From: Methylococcus mesophilus | GTDB lineage: Bacteria > Pseudomonadota > Gammaproteobacteria > Methylococcales > Methylococcaceae | Direction: 5' to 3' | Assembly (NCBI RefSeq): GCF_026247885.1 | Contig: NZ_CP110921.1 | Location: forward strand, 1,545,001 to 1,609,000 | Length of the DNA stretch: 64,000 nucleotides | Shown: piece by piece, positions 26,294 to 34,970 of the stretch | Numbering within the stretch: the stretch's first letter is position 1 | Layout of the letters: each line of letters opens with the position of its first letter | Made by a program: the position numbers and the translations under genes | Notes under the pieces: model-generated | What the model was told of the DNA's origin: nothing | Database searches by the model: none | The model's input: only the letters and a program-made list of their open reading frames with translations

Positions 26294-27106
26294 TCACAAC
26301 CGGTTTTCGAGGACCAGAAACCACGGCCGCTGCCGCGTGGGTTGCAGCAGGCCGTCCTTGTTCAGGGCGACCGTGCTCCGCGAAACGGAGTTGCGGACGT
26401 TGCCGCCGATCGCATCGACGCTTCCGCCGTTGTGCTCGACCACGATGTCGCAATGCAGCTTGGTGTCTTCCAGCATGTAGGTTTCCAGCGGACGCGTGAC
26501 GCTCGGCAGGCCGTAGCGCTCGCGGCTGGCGCAGATGAGGTCGCCGGGACGGGGGCTGTACTCCTTGATCGAGTGGGGAACGAAGGCCGAATACATGCCA
26601 TCGGACTTGCGGATGATCTGGCTCAGATAGACCCAGTGGGCACTGGCCGGGGGAAATTGGCTTTCCGACACGCCGGCCATTTCCATCACCCAGCTCACGA
26701 AGGCGGCGGACCAGGGCTGGGAACAATTGAGCCCGGACAACCCCGGCTTGTTCACCGCCTGCCAATAGCGGCTGACGCGCTGGATGTGGGATTCATCCTC
26801 GTCCTCCCAATAGCCGACATGCGGAATGCTCTCCTGGCCTCCGTCGTAGATGACGCGCTGGGAGCCGAAGAACTCCCACTCGGAGTTCGCCAGCGACAAT
26901 ATCCGGCGCTTGATCGCCGATAGCGTCGGCTCCCTCGCGCCAGGCTTTTCAGCCGACGCAACCGGCTCGGCCGAAGGTACGGGCTGAGTCGGCGCCTTCT
27001 TCGCGCCGCCGCAGCCGGCGATGGCAACGCAAAAAGCCAAAGCGCAAAAATGCAGGCTCAGCCGCCCGGCGCGCCACTGACGATTTCCCTGATTCAAGCG
27101 ATTCAT
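26294..27106 (-). CDS. DUF2272 lipoprotein
   Basis: 270-residue exported protein of the DUF2272 family, whose biochemical role is unknown. Signal peptide LSLHFCALAFCVAIAGC with a lipobox ending at the lipidated Cys, then a Pro/Ala/Glu-rich tether (to about 60) and a globular domain. The family core includes WSAAFVSWVMEMAGV, FPPASAHWVYLSQIIR, PRPGDLICASRE and HCDIVVEHNGGSVDAIGGNVRNSVS. The C-W, H and GD/H-C-D pattern resembles NlpC/P60- or CHAP-like cysteine peptidases, so a cell-wall role is conceivable. It lies 62 bases after the next upstream gene, also secreted, on the same strand. Confidence 0.8.
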   Translation of the reverse strand: MNRLNQGNRQWRAGRLSLHFCALAFCVAIAGCGGAKKAPTQPVPSAEPVASAEKPGAREPTLSAIKRRILSLANSEWEFFGSQRVIYDGGQESIPHVGYWEDEDESHIQRVSRYWQAVNKPGLSGLNCSQPWSAAFVSWVMEMAGVSESQFPPASAHWVYLSQIIRKSDGMYSAFVPHSIKEYSPRPGDLICASRERYGLPSVTRPLETYMLEDTKLHCDIVVEHNGGSVDAIGGNVRNSVSRSTVALNKDGLLQPTRQRPWFLVLENRL

Positions 27107-27168
27107 CCCAATTTTCCAGCAAAATTCCCCGACGGACCCGCTTTTCCAGTCCAGTTCCGAAGCCCCCG

Positions 27169-28956
27169 CTAGCGCGGCGGGCGCTTGGCCTCACGGAACC
27201 AGGCCCGGTACTGTTCCATACGCGCCGCCTGATCCGCCGGAGCGTGCCGGGTGCAGGTGGAATACTCTTCGGTTCCGCGCTCGGCGCCCCAGCGCACTTC
27301 CACGCAATCGTTCGGATTATACGCAACTTCCAGGGCTTTCCGGCGGGCGAATACCTCGGCCAGCGAAAGCTGCCAGGGGCTGCCGTCGCTGCGGCGGTAG
27401 ACGATGTGCGCGTCGCGGATGCGTTCGGAGTCCATCCGCTCCAGCCTCGCCTTGACCTCGGACGGAGACTGGCCGTGCAGGACGAACAGTTCCGGATAAC
27501 GCACCACTTGTTCCGGGAGCTGCGAAATCACGTTGAGGGCGATGATCAAGCGCATGTCCCGCGAAGGCGTCGAATAGTCCTCCCAGGGGCCGATGGTCTC
27601 GAAGACAGCGCTGCCGGACGGCATGGCGATCACGGCGCGCGAATTCTTCCGGAAATACGTCTCGCCGTTTTCCACCGAAGCCACCCGCGTCTCCAACTGT
27701 TCCATCAAGGCCTCGAACATGGCCTCGTAAGCCTGTTGCGGGTCCAACCCCTGGGGATTGATCAGCCGTCCCATTTCGGCATAAAAGTCCTCGGGCGACA
27801 GCTCGCCCTGCTCGACCGAAAACGGCGCAGTCAGGGCCGAGTCCGCCAGCTCCGCGTTGCCTGGCATCCGGACAGCCGCACTGGCGGACACGAGCGGCCG
27901 GAAAGCCTTGAAGCCCGGACCCGCGCCCCTCACGTCGTCGGCGAAGAGAAACGTCCCCTCCCAGAACCGCTTGCGGCTGATGGAGTTGTCGGGCTGAGCA
28001 TCCACGGCAAGCAGCATGCCGTTCCGGTTCGCGGACTGAGGCACCCATTTGGCGACCATGAGCACATGGCCGTAGGGGTCGGCATAGACCGTGCCCGGCC
28101 ACAGATACTCCCGCTTGAGCGGCACCGGGTAGAAATCCGTGGCGCTGTCGCGCAGGCCGGTGCGGGCGCTGCCGGAATGCACCGTGTCCATCACCTTGCG
28201 GATCACCCCCGTGAATACGCCCGCTGGCGCCGGCCCCCGCGCGAAGGCATCGGCGACGTTCGCCGCACCGCAGCGCGGCGGCTGACCGGCTGAACCGCGG
28301 CTGCAGCCGCGGTAGGCTACGGGCAAGCCGATTTTCCAGGCGAAATAGGCGCGGAGGTAATACGGCAAGTCCGCGCAGTCGGGGTCGGAGGGAATGCGCC
28401 GGTCCTCGCCCGCCCCGAAATAGTCGTACAGGAAATTGCGGGAAGGGTCCGTCAGCACCGGCTTGAGCGATGGGAGGTTGACGCTTTCCTCGAGTGGATA
28501 GTCGAACAGCGTTTCGACCCAGGCTGAAAAGAACGCCTCGGTGCCCCGGTCCCAACGCCCCGGCCGGCCGGCCGGCGTGCTGCCGTCCACGCTCAGATCC
28601 AGACATGCAAGGTCGCCGGCGGCGCCGCGCGCCTCCACCCGATAGTCGCCGCGCGCAGCCCGGTCGATCTCAGCCGCCAGGCTCCAGGGCGGCCCGCCCC
28701 GGCTCTCGGCCTCCAGCGGCAACTCGTTTCCGTCCGGCGCGCGCACGAAGAGGCTCCGGATCGGCGCGTCGGCGGAAACCGCCAATATCTTCAGCGGCTC
28801 CCCCGGCACGGGAACGCGCGGCGAGACCCGGATCGAAGCGCCGGACGCCGCAGACTCGCACGGCGGCAAGCCGGAAACCTCACCCGCCGCCGCATCCCAC
28901 AGCATCCCGGCGAGACTCAGCAGGGCAACCACACGGCACCAGAACGCTACGAACAT
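27169..28956 (-). CDS. Large exported protein, unknown function
   Basis: 595-residue protein I do not recognise. The N-terminus is a signal peptide (FWCRVVALLSLAGMLWDAAAG). Residues about 40-125 look like a beta-rich Ig-like domain (VPVPGEPLKILAVSADAPIRSLFVRAPDG). The body has many aromatic and charged residues, with stretches such as LPYYLRAYFAWKIGLPVAYRGCSRG, YADPYGHVLMVAKWVPQ and NDCVEVRWGAERGT near the C-terminus. The GHVLMVAKW-like segment and preceding cysteines recall papain-like or transglutaminase folds, but this is speculative. It precedes the DUF2272 lipoprotein on the same strand by 62 bases, so the two may form an envelope pair. Confidence 0.65.
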   Translation of the reverse strand: MFVAFWCRVVALLSLAGMLWDAAAGEVSGLPPCESAASGASIRVSPRVPVPGEPLKILAVSADAPIRSLFVRAPDGNELPLEAESRGGPPWSLAAEIDRAARGDYRVEARGAAGDLACLDLSVDGSTPAGRPGRWDRGTEAFFSAWVETLFDYPLEESVNLPSLKPVLTDPSRNFLYDYFGAGEDRRIPSDPDCADLPYYLRAYFAWKIGLPVAYRGCSRGSAGQPPRCGAANVADAFARGPAPAGVFTGVIRKVMDTVHSGSARTGLRDSATDFYPVPLKREYLWPGTVYADPYGHVLMVAKWVPQSANRNGMLLAVDAQPDNSISRKRFWEGTFLFADDVRGAGPGFKAFRPLVSASAAVRMPGNAELADSALTAPFSVEQGELSPEDFYAEMGRLINPQGLDPQQAYEAMFEALMEQLETRVASVENGETYFRKNSRAVIAMPSGSAVFETIGPWEDYSTPSRDMRLIIALNVISQLPEQVVRYPELFVLHGQSPSEVKARLERMDSERIRDAHIVYRRSDGSPWQLSLAEVFARRKALEVAYNPNDCVEVRWGAERGTEEYSTCTRHAPADQAARMEQYRAWFREAKRPPR

Positions 28957-29081
28957 CGGCCACCTGTCAATTCAATGCACGGCGCCACCCGCCGCGGTTT
29001 TCCGCCTCGATAATATCAGGGATCGGGCAACGGAAGCCGCCGGGACGGCGAGGCCAGCCTTGCGCCCGAATCGTTAAAGTT

Positions 29082-29095
29082 TTGATCCAGATCAA
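29082..29095 (+). promoter_or_regulatory. Perfect FNR/ANR-type box upstream of hemerythrin
   Basis: TTGAT-CCAG-ATCAA matches the FNR consensus TTGAT-N4-ATCAA at all ten fixed bases. Its centre (29088.5) is about 40 bases before the start point predicted from the -10 element at 29117-29122, the position of a class II FNR-activated promoter. Confidence 0.75.
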
Positions 29096-29116
29096 TTTTC
29101 GATGCGCCAGAATCCG

Positions 29117-29122
29117 TATAGT
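29117..29122 (+). promoter_or_regulatory. -10 element of the hemerythrin promoter
   Basis: TATAGT differs from TATAAT at one base and lies 22 bases after the FNR box. No good -35 hexamer is present, as expected when an activator occupies that position. The resulting leader to ATG 29208 is about 80 bases. Confidence 0.55.
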
Positions 29123-29207
29123 CCACCTCTGGGCCTCGCGCCCCAATCTGGCGCAAGAGGTCCGCGTCCAGAACCACACACACACTAAAATGAGGAGGAA
29201 AGAATCC

Positions 29208-29603
29208 ATGGCATTAATGACCTGGACCGCAGCAGAGTTCGGTACCAACGTGGGCTTTGCCGATGACCAGCACCAGACCATTTTCGACATGGTCAACAAG
29301 CTGCACGATACCGCCGCCACGGGCAATCGCGCCGAAATCGGCAAGCAACTGGACGCGCTGATCGATTACGTCGTCATGCATTTCCAGGCGGAAGAAACCG
29401 AAATGCAGAAGAAAGGTTATGCCGACTTTGAGGCTCACAAAGCCGAACATGTGAAACTCGTCGGCGTCTGCGCCGATCTGCAGAAAAAGTTCCACGCCGG
29501 CCAGGCCGAGGTGAACCAGGACACCACGCGCTTCGTCAAGGACTGGCTGGTCAATCATATCCCCAAAGTCGACAAACTGTACGGACCCTGCCTGAGCGCA
29601 TAA
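29208..29603 (+). CDS. mchr: Bacteriohemerythrin (oxygen-carrying di-iron protein)
   Basis: 131-residue single-domain hemerythrin; binds O2 at a non-heme di-iron site and, in Methylococcus, is thought to deliver O2 to particulate methane monooxygenase. All ligands are in place by count: His22, His58, Glu62, His77, His81, His117 and Asp122. The start MALMTWTAAEFGTNVGFADD and length agree with my memory of the characterised Methylococcus capsulatus protein. GAGGAGGAAAG lies just before the ATG. It is monocistronic by appearance, preceded by a perfect FNR-type box and followed by a GC hairpin near 29624-29640. Confidence 0.95.
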   Translation: MALMTWTAAEFGTNVGFADDQHQTIFDMVNKLHDTAATGNRAEIGKQLDALIDYVVMHFQAEETEMQKKGYADFEAHKAEHVKLVGVCADLQKKFHAGQAEVNQDTTRFVKDWLVNHIPKVDKLYGPCLSA

Positions 29604-29771
29604 AGAGCGCAGTCTCCCCGGCCCCGCTCCAACGGGGCTGCCCGTCTCCCGGAAGCATGGACGCTTCCACTCCAGACCATCCCACGGTCGCCTCTATCTC
29701 CCGAGGCCGCTTGATGGCATGATTGCGCGGCCTTACCCCTGTCCGCCGCACGCATCGACCGGATCCCCGAC

Positions 29772-30533
29772 ATGACCATCCTCAGCATCATCCTGATCAC
29801 CTTCCTCGCCGGGGTGGCGAGCATGGGCATCCACGGCCTGATCCAGCGCAGGGTCGACCATCGCAAACTGCGCAACCACAATGATGTGGCGGCGGCCGTC
29901 TACACCAATTTCGGCGTTCTGTTCAGCCTGATCCTGGGCATCCTGGTCGGCCAGGGCGAGGAGCGGCTGGGCGATCTTTCCTCAGCCACGGTGCACGAAG
30001 CCGCCATCCTCATGGATCTGGTCAATGTAGCGGAAGCCTACAACGACAAGGTCGGGCATGCCGTCCATGCCGCCGCGGTGGGCTATACAAATGCCGTAAT
30101 CGAGCAGGAATGGCCGTTGCTGGCCGAACATCAGGGGGGGCGGATCAAGCGTGCGCCGTTGGAGCAGCTTTGGCGGGTCAGCAAGGCGATCGACCCGGCC
30201 GAGCCGCGCGGCCAGGCACTCTACGACACGACCGTCTCAATGCTGGAAAACCTGGCCGAAGCCCGCTACGAACGGATTTCCGCCGCGAACGACGATCTGA
30301 GCGAACTGCTCCGGTTCGTGCTTTGGGTAGGCGCCGCTTTCACCATCGCCTTCCTCTGGTTCTTCGGCGCCGAAAACCAGAGGGTCCAGCTCATGCTCAC
30401 CGGCATCGTGACCAGCATGCTGTCATTGGTTCTGATCCTGGTGTTGTCCATGAACAACCCCCTGTCGGGCGATCTCGGCGCGCAGCCCGAACCGTTCGTC
30501 AAACTGCTGCAAGACTTATCCTCGCCGTCCTGA
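29772..30533 (+). CDS. DUF4239 (bestrophin-like) membrane protein
   Basis: 253-residue inner-membrane protein of the DUF4239 family, which is of unknown function but sometimes called bestrophin-like. It has TM1 at about 3-23 (ILSIILITFLAGVASMGIHGLI), TM2 at about 42-62 (VYTNFGVLFSLILGILVGQ), a soluble helical middle region, and two C-terminal TM helices (FVLWVGAAFTIAFLWFFG, LMLTGIVTSMLSLVLILVLSM). The ending NNPLSGDLGAQPEPF is characteristic of the family. It lies downstream of hemerythrin, 168 bases away and after a hairpin, so it probably has its own promoter. Confidence 0.82.
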   Translation: MTILSIILITFLAGVASMGIHGLIQRRVDHRKLRNHNDVAAAVYTNFGVLFSLILGILVGQGEERLGDLSSATVHEAAILMDLVNVAEAYNDKVGHAVHAAAVGYTNAVIEQEWPLLAEHQGGRIKRAPLEQLWRVSKAIDPAEPRGQALYDTTVSMLENLAEARYERISAANDDLSELLRFVLWVGAAFTIAFLWFFGAENQRVQLMLTGIVTSMLSLVLILVLSMNNPLSGDLGAQPEPFVKLLQDLSSPS

Positions 30534-30542
30534 GGCGGTCCA

Positions 30543-30821
30543 TCATTCGTCACGCAATACGGCGAATTCTACGAACTCGCCGGTAACCGCCACTTCCCGG
30601 ACGTCGAGCCCAGCCACCCGCGCCAGGGGCGGACCGCGCCGGCACCAGGACAACAGAGCATCGACCGTTTCCGCATTACCCTCGGCGACCAGTTCCACCC
30701 GTCCGTCCGGAAGGTTGCGCACCCAGCCGGTCAAGCCCAGTTCCGAAGCCTTCCTGGCCGCCGATGCCCGGTACCAGACCCCTTGCACCCGTCCGGCGAC
30801 ATGGACGTGAACCCGTTTCAT
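30543..30821 (-). CDS. acyP: Acylphosphatase
   Basis: 92-residue enzyme that hydrolyses carboxyl-phosphate bonds of small acyl phosphates. It carries the phosphate-binding loop VAGRVQGVWYRAS with the catalytic Arg and the catalytic Asn in GWVRNLPDGRVELVAEG. ATG 30821 starts MKRVHVHVAGRVQG, the usual beginning. It is the last gene of a tight six-gene minus-strand run, 23 bases after rlmKL. Confidence 0.95.
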   Translation of the reverse strand: MKRVHVHVAGRVQGVWYRASAARKASELGLTGWVRNLPDGRVELVAEGNAETVDALLSWCRRGPPLARVAGLDVREVAVTGEFVEFAVLRDE

Positions 30822-30844
30822 ATTTCCCGATCGCTCCTTATTTT

Positions 30845-33061
30845 TCAACGATGAACAGCCGGCGCGAGGATGCGCCAGCACACATGGATCTTGGGGTTGC
30901 GCTCGAAGTCCTTCGGCAAGGTGAGGCGGCTGATGTCCTCGACCGCACAGCCCGCCAGGGCCGTCTCGTCGAGTTTGAACCTGCGGCAGTTGGTGGAAAA
31001 AATCAGGATGCCGCCGGGCTCGAGCAGAGAAACGGCTTTCTTGAGCAGCGGCCCCTGGTCGCGCTGGATGTCGAAACTGCCAGCCATCCGCTTGGAATTG
31101 GAGAACGTCGGCGGGTCGAGGAAAATCAGGCCGTAGCGGCGCCCGCGGGTGACCGCCTGATCCAGCCAGTCCAGGCAATTGGCCTGGATGCGCAGATGAT
31201 CGCGTTCGCCGAAGCCGTTCAGCGCCAGGTTGCGGCCCGCCCAGTCGAGATAGGTGTGCGACATGTCGACCGTAGTGGTCGAGGCCGCGCCGCCGCCGGC
31301 CGCGTATACCGTCGCCGTGCCGGTGTAGGCGAACAGGTTGAGGAAATGGCGGCCGCGCGCCGCCTGCTGGATCAAGCCGCGGGTGATGCGGTGGTCGAGG
31401 AACAGCCCGGTGTCCAGGTAGTCTTCGAAGTTGACCCAGAAGCGCCAGCCGCCCTCCACGACCACGTGGAAATGCGCGGTCTGGTCCTGTTTGACGTACT
31501 GCGCCTCGCCCTTCTGACGCCGCCGCACCTTGAGGAAAATCTGTTCCCGCGGCACTTGCAGCACCTCCGGAATCATGGCGACCGCTCCGGCCAGCCGTGC
31601 TTCCGCCTTCGCCGGATCGACGCTGGCAGGCGCTTCGTATTCCTGCACATGAACCCAGAGCTTCTCGCCCTGGTAAACGTCCACCGCCACCGCGAATTCG
31701 GGCAGGTCGGCGTCGTACAGCCGGTAGCAGCTCACCCCGCTCTTGCGCGCCCAGCTTCCCAAGCTGCGCAGGTTCTTGCGCAGGCGGTTGGCGAACATTT
31801 CCGCCTGTTCCGTAGGGGCGGCACCGCGCCCGGCTTTTTCCATGATCTGCCGCAGCTTCTTCTGGCCTTCGGTCTCCGGGGCGCCGGAGCGCGGGGTGAA
31901 GAACCGTTCGGGCGCGATGTCGAACAGGAACAGCCGGCACTCCAGCGCGCCGTTGTAGAGTGTGTAGTAACGCCCGGCCCGTATCCCGATCTGGAAAGCC
32001 AGCTCGAAATTCCCGGTGAGCAGGGCGGCTTTCCAGCCCCGGAAATGCTGCTGCAAGGCTTCGCCGAATTCCCGGTAGACAGGGATCAGACTCTCGACGT
32101 CGCCCAGCCGTTCGCCGTAAGGCGGATTGACCACGACCAGCCCCCCCGCCCCTTTCGGGCGCGCCTCGGCGGCAGCCCTGCGTTCGACGTGGATCCGGCC
32201 GCGCAGGCCCGCCCTGTCGATGTTGTTGAGTGCCAGATGGATGGCGCGGCGGTCCATGTCGTAGCCGAGAATGGGCGGGAGGCGGGCCAGCCCGGCATCG
32301 CCCCGTTCACGGGCTTCGGCCAACAGCTTCCGCCACAGGTCGATGTCGTGCCCTTTCCATGCCAGGAAGCCGTAATGGCCTCGCAGCAGGCCGGGCGCGA
32401 CGTCCGCGGCGAGCAGCGCGCCCTCGATCAGCAAGGTGCCGGAACCGCACATGGGATCGATCAGACTGCCTCCCTGTGCCGCGGCTTCCGGCCAGCCGGC
32501 ACGGATCAGGACCGCCGCCGCCAGGTTCTCCTTGAGCGGCGCCGGCCCGGCTTCGGTACGGTAGCCTCGCCGGTGCAGGCTGTCGCCCGAGAGGTCCAGG
32601 CTGATGACGGCCTGGTCAGCGTCCAGATGTGCATTGATGCGGATGTCCGGCTGTTCGAGCTGCACCGATGGCCGACGTCCGCAGCGTTCGAGGAACTGGT
32701 CGGCGATCGCGTCCTTGACCTTCTGGGCGCCGAACAAGGTATGGGTGATGGCCGAGCGGCGGGAGGAAAAGTCGATGGCAATGGTCGCCTCGGGCTCGAA
32801 ATGCCGGGCCCAGTCGGTGCGCCGCACGCCGTCGTACAGCGCCTCCGGCGTCGCCGCGGCGAAGCAGTCCAGCGGCATCAGTATCCGGTTGGCCAGCCGC
32901 GACCACAGACAGGCACGATAGGCCGTTTCGAGCGTGCCGCGGAACTCGACCCCGGCGCGGGTTTCCTTGACGAACTCGGCCCCAAGGCCGTCCAGTTCAC
33001 GGGCGAGTAAAGGTTCCAGACCCTTGGGGGCCGTGGCAAAAAAATCTCGGATTGTTGGCAT
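30845..33061 (-). CDS. rlmL: Bifunctional 23S rRNA methyltransferase RlmKL
   Basis: 738-residue fusion of RlmL (m2G2445) and RlmK (m7G2069), the gammaproteobacterial arrangement. The N-terminal half has a THUMP domain and the methyltransferase core with DPMCGSGTLLIEGALLAADVAPG and the motif IV VVNPPYGERLGD. The C-terminal half has LNLFAYTGTATVYAAGGGA and LIFLDPPTFSNSKRM. Both catalytic motifs are intact. It lies 18 bases after the YihY gene, in the same run. Confidence 0.96.
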   Translation of the reverse strand: MPTIRDFFATAPKGLEPLLARELDGLGAEFVKETRAGVEFRGTLETAYRACLWSRLANRILMPLDCFAAATPEALYDGVRRTDWARHFEPEATIAIDFSSRRSAITHTLFGAQKVKDAIADQFLERCGRRPSVQLEQPDIRINAHLDADQAVISLDLSGDSLHRRGYRTEAGPAPLKENLAAAVLIRAGWPEAAAQGGSLIDPMCGSGTLLIEGALLAADVAPGLLRGHYGFLAWKGHDIDLWRKLLAEARERGDAGLARLPPILGYDMDRRAIHLALNNIDRAGLRGRIHVERRAAAEARPKGAGGLVVVNPPYGERLGDVESLIPVYREFGEALQQHFRGWKAALLTGNFELAFQIGIRAGRYYTLYNGALECRLFLFDIAPERFFTPRSGAPETEGQKKLRQIMEKAGRGAAPTEQAEMFANRLRKNLRSLGSWARKSGVSCYRLYDADLPEFAVAVDVYQGEKLWVHVQEYEAPASVDPAKAEARLAGAVAMIPEVLQVPREQIFLKVRRRQKGEAQYVKQDQTAHFHVVVEGGWRFWVNFEDYLDTGLFLDHRITRGLIQQAARGRHFLNLFAYTGTATVYAAGGGAASTTTVDMSHTYLDWAGRNLALNGFGERDHLRIQANCLDWLDQAVTRGRRYGLIFLDPPTFSNSKRMAGSFDIQRDQGPLLKKAVSLLEPGGILIFSTNCRRFKLDETALAGCAVEDISRLTLPKDFERNPKIHVCWRILAPAVHR

Positions 33062-33079
33062 GATGAATCGATCGAACTA

Positions 33080-34345
33080 TCAGAAAGAGGCCGAGGTCAC
33101 CCAGTCGCGCAGGGTCGTCCCGGCCAGGGTGGCTGACAGCGACGTCTCCGCGGCGGCCAGCCCCAGGGCGACCGGCGCCGGGACCGGCAAACCGTCCTCA
33201 TCCCCGCGCAGGGCTTCGAGCACCTCGAGCACGGCTATCGTCCCCGGATCTCGGGCGGGCAGGAAACCCGGACGCCCGTGGTCGATGGCGACGATGAAGC
33301 CGGCCTCCTGCAGCAGCGCCAGCAGTTCCCCCGTCAGGACCTCGGGCAATTTGAGCGCTTCGGCCAGGTCCGGGAGGCTCGGCGGTCTTTGTCCGGCCAG
33401 GAAACGCTGAACGATAAGGTACAGGACCGCCAGGCCGCTGCGCTCCCACAGGCGGTTGTCCGCCCTCGCCCTTCCCCCCGACTGGCCGATGCATTGGGGA
33501 TTCTGGAAGAAAAAACTGCTTTGCGCGCCCAGCAGCACGATGAGCCAGCTCACGTACAGCCATACCATGAACAGCACGAGGATGGCGAAGCTGGAATAGA
33601 CCGCATGGTATTGCGAAGACCCCGCGACGAACTCCCCGAACACCCAGCCCGCTACTTCCCACATCGCGCCGGCCACGACGCCGCCGAACAGGGCCGAGCG
33701 CAACTTGACCCTCGCGCTGGGAATGACCCGGTAGAACAGGGTGAAAGCCAGGATGATCGCCGCGTACGGAAGTACGTGATCCGCCAGGCTCCAGGCCCAG
33801 CCGGCCGCGCCTCGCCCGGAGTGACGGCCCAGGAGTCCGGTCATGCTGCCGAAGGCCGAAAACAGCAGCAGCGGGCCGACCAGGGTGAAGCTCAGGTAAT
33901 CGCCGAGCCGGCGCCAGAGGTTGCGGGAGGTGCGGGTGCGCCAGACGTGATTGAAGGATTCCTCGATTTTGTCCAGCATGGTGATGCTGACGTAAAAGAG
34001 GAACAGGAATCCCAGGAAACCGAGCACCCCGACCTTCATCCGCTTGACCGAGTCGATGATGGCGTCCTTCACCTGCTCCGCGTTGACCCCCAGAGGATCG
34101 AGCAGTTCCGACAGCAACGGTTCCAACTCGGTGTGCGCACCGAAAGCCTTGAGCACGGAAAACGCCACGGCGAGCAAAGGAATCAGCGCCAGCAGGCTGG
34201 TATACACCAGGCTCATGGCGCGGTAATCCAGCCCGCCGGCGCGGATTTCGCCCGCCAGCGCAACTGCCCAGCGCAGAACAACGGTCAAGCCGCGGCGCAC
34301 CGGCTCGTACGCTGCACGGACTGGTAGCCGATAGGAACGCTTCAT
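33080..34345 (-). CDS. YihY/UPF0761-family inner membrane protein
   Basis: 421-residue membrane protein of the YihY (BrkB-like) family, once misnamed ribonuclease BN. About six TM helices occupy residues 20-290; family signatures are YRAMSLVYTSLLALIPLLAVAFSVLKAFG, SFNHVWRTRTSRNLWRRLGDYLSFTLVGPLLLF, then MVWLYVSWLIVLLGAQSSFFFQNP. The last about 120 residues (LYLIVQRFLAGQRPPSLPDLAEAL) look like a winged-helix extension found in longer members. Function is unknown. It lies between the transglycosylase and rlmKL genes with gaps of 18 bases on each side. Confidence 0.88.
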   Translation of the reverse strand: MKRSYRLPVRAAYEPVRRGLTVVLRWAVALAGEIRAGGLDYRAMSLVYTSLLALIPLLAVAFSVLKAFGAHTELEPLLSELLDPLGVNAEQVKDAIIDSVKRMKVGVLGFLGFLFLFYVSITMLDKIEESFNHVWRTRTSRNLWRRLGDYLSFTLVGPLLLFSAFGSMTGLLGRHSGRGAAGWAWSLADHVLPYAAIILAFTLFYRVIPSARVKLRSALFGGVVAGAMWEVAGWVFGEFVAGSSQYHAVYSSFAILVLFMVWLYVSWLIVLLGAQSSFFFQNPQCIGQSGGRARADNRLWERSGLAVLYLIVQRFLAGQRPPSLPDLAEALKLPEVLTGELLALLQEAGFIVAIDHGRPGFLPARDPGTIAVLEVLEALRGDEDGLPVPAPVALGLAAAETSLSATLAGTTLRDWVTSASF

Positions 34346-34363
34346 CTCAAAAATTCGAATTTC

Positions 34364-34948
34364 TCACTCCGCAGCCGCCTCCAGATCGGGCCGGCAGCGG
34401 TACAGTTGCCGTTCGTAGGTTTGGGCGGTGGCCGCCACTTTTCTGGCGATGTTTATCAGCCAGCTCTTGGACACGTAGCTGCGGCGCTGCCACCCGCCCC
34501 AGCCTTCATGATAGGCAAGATACAGGTTGTAGGCGTCGCGCTTGGGAATACCCAGGCGGTTCTGCGACTGATGCGCGTACCAGCCGATGAAGTCGGCGAC
34601 ATCCGCCAGATCGTCCCGATCGCCACCGGAATTGCCGCTCTTTTCGGTATAAAGATCCCAGGTTCCGTCCAGCACCTGGCCATAGCCATAAGCCGAGGTC
34701 GGATGCCAAAGCGGTATCCCCAGGAACCGGACCTTCGGCGGCCGCGCGTCTTCCACGAAATCCGACTCGTGCTTGATGATCGCCATTTGCACAGGAATGG
34801 AGAGCCCCCATTTCAGCTCCGCCTGGCGGGCGCCTTCGTACCAGTCATCCTTTTCCCTGAAGATGGAGCAGATGTCGGCGGGGTTGCGAGGCGGCGAGGT
34901 GGCGCAACCCGCCAGGACCAGCAAGCCCAGCACGATGGTCTTCTTCAT
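34364..34948 (-). CDS. SLT-type lytic transglycosylase-like lipoprotein
   Basis: 194-residue lipoprotein: signal MKKTIVLGLLVLAGC with lipidated Cys15. The mature part matches an SLT (EmtA/MltE-like) fold. The candidate catalytic Glu is in MAIIKHESDF, and the SAYGYGQVLDGTWDLY segment is the usual second motif (GxxGxMQ-like). The C-terminal NLYLAYHEGWGGWQRRSY also follows the family's YxHxG pattern. It probably cuts peptidoglycan glycan strands at the inner face of the outer membrane. Being between the DUF3131/GT pair and YihY suggests a role in letting the polysaccharide machinery pass the wall. ATG 34948 is chosen because it begins the signal peptide. Confidence 0.82.
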   Translation of the reverse strand: MKKTIVLGLLVLAGCATSPPRNPADICSIFREKDDWYEGARQAELKWGLSIPVQMAIIKHESDFVEDARPPKVRFLGIPLWHPTSAYGYGQVLDGTWDLYTEKSGNSGGDRDDLADVADFIGWYAHQSQNRLGIPKRDAYNLYLAYHEGWGGWQRRSYVSKSWLINIARKVAATAQTYERQLYRCRPDLEAAAE

Positions 34949-34970
34949 GGGTCCTTGGCCGAAACCGCCG

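Noticed and set aside
30764..33010. 748-codon plus-strand open frame opposite rlmKL
   Set aside because: It is the mirror of a well-conserved gene in GC-rich DNA, has no recognisable domain and no ribosome-binding site.
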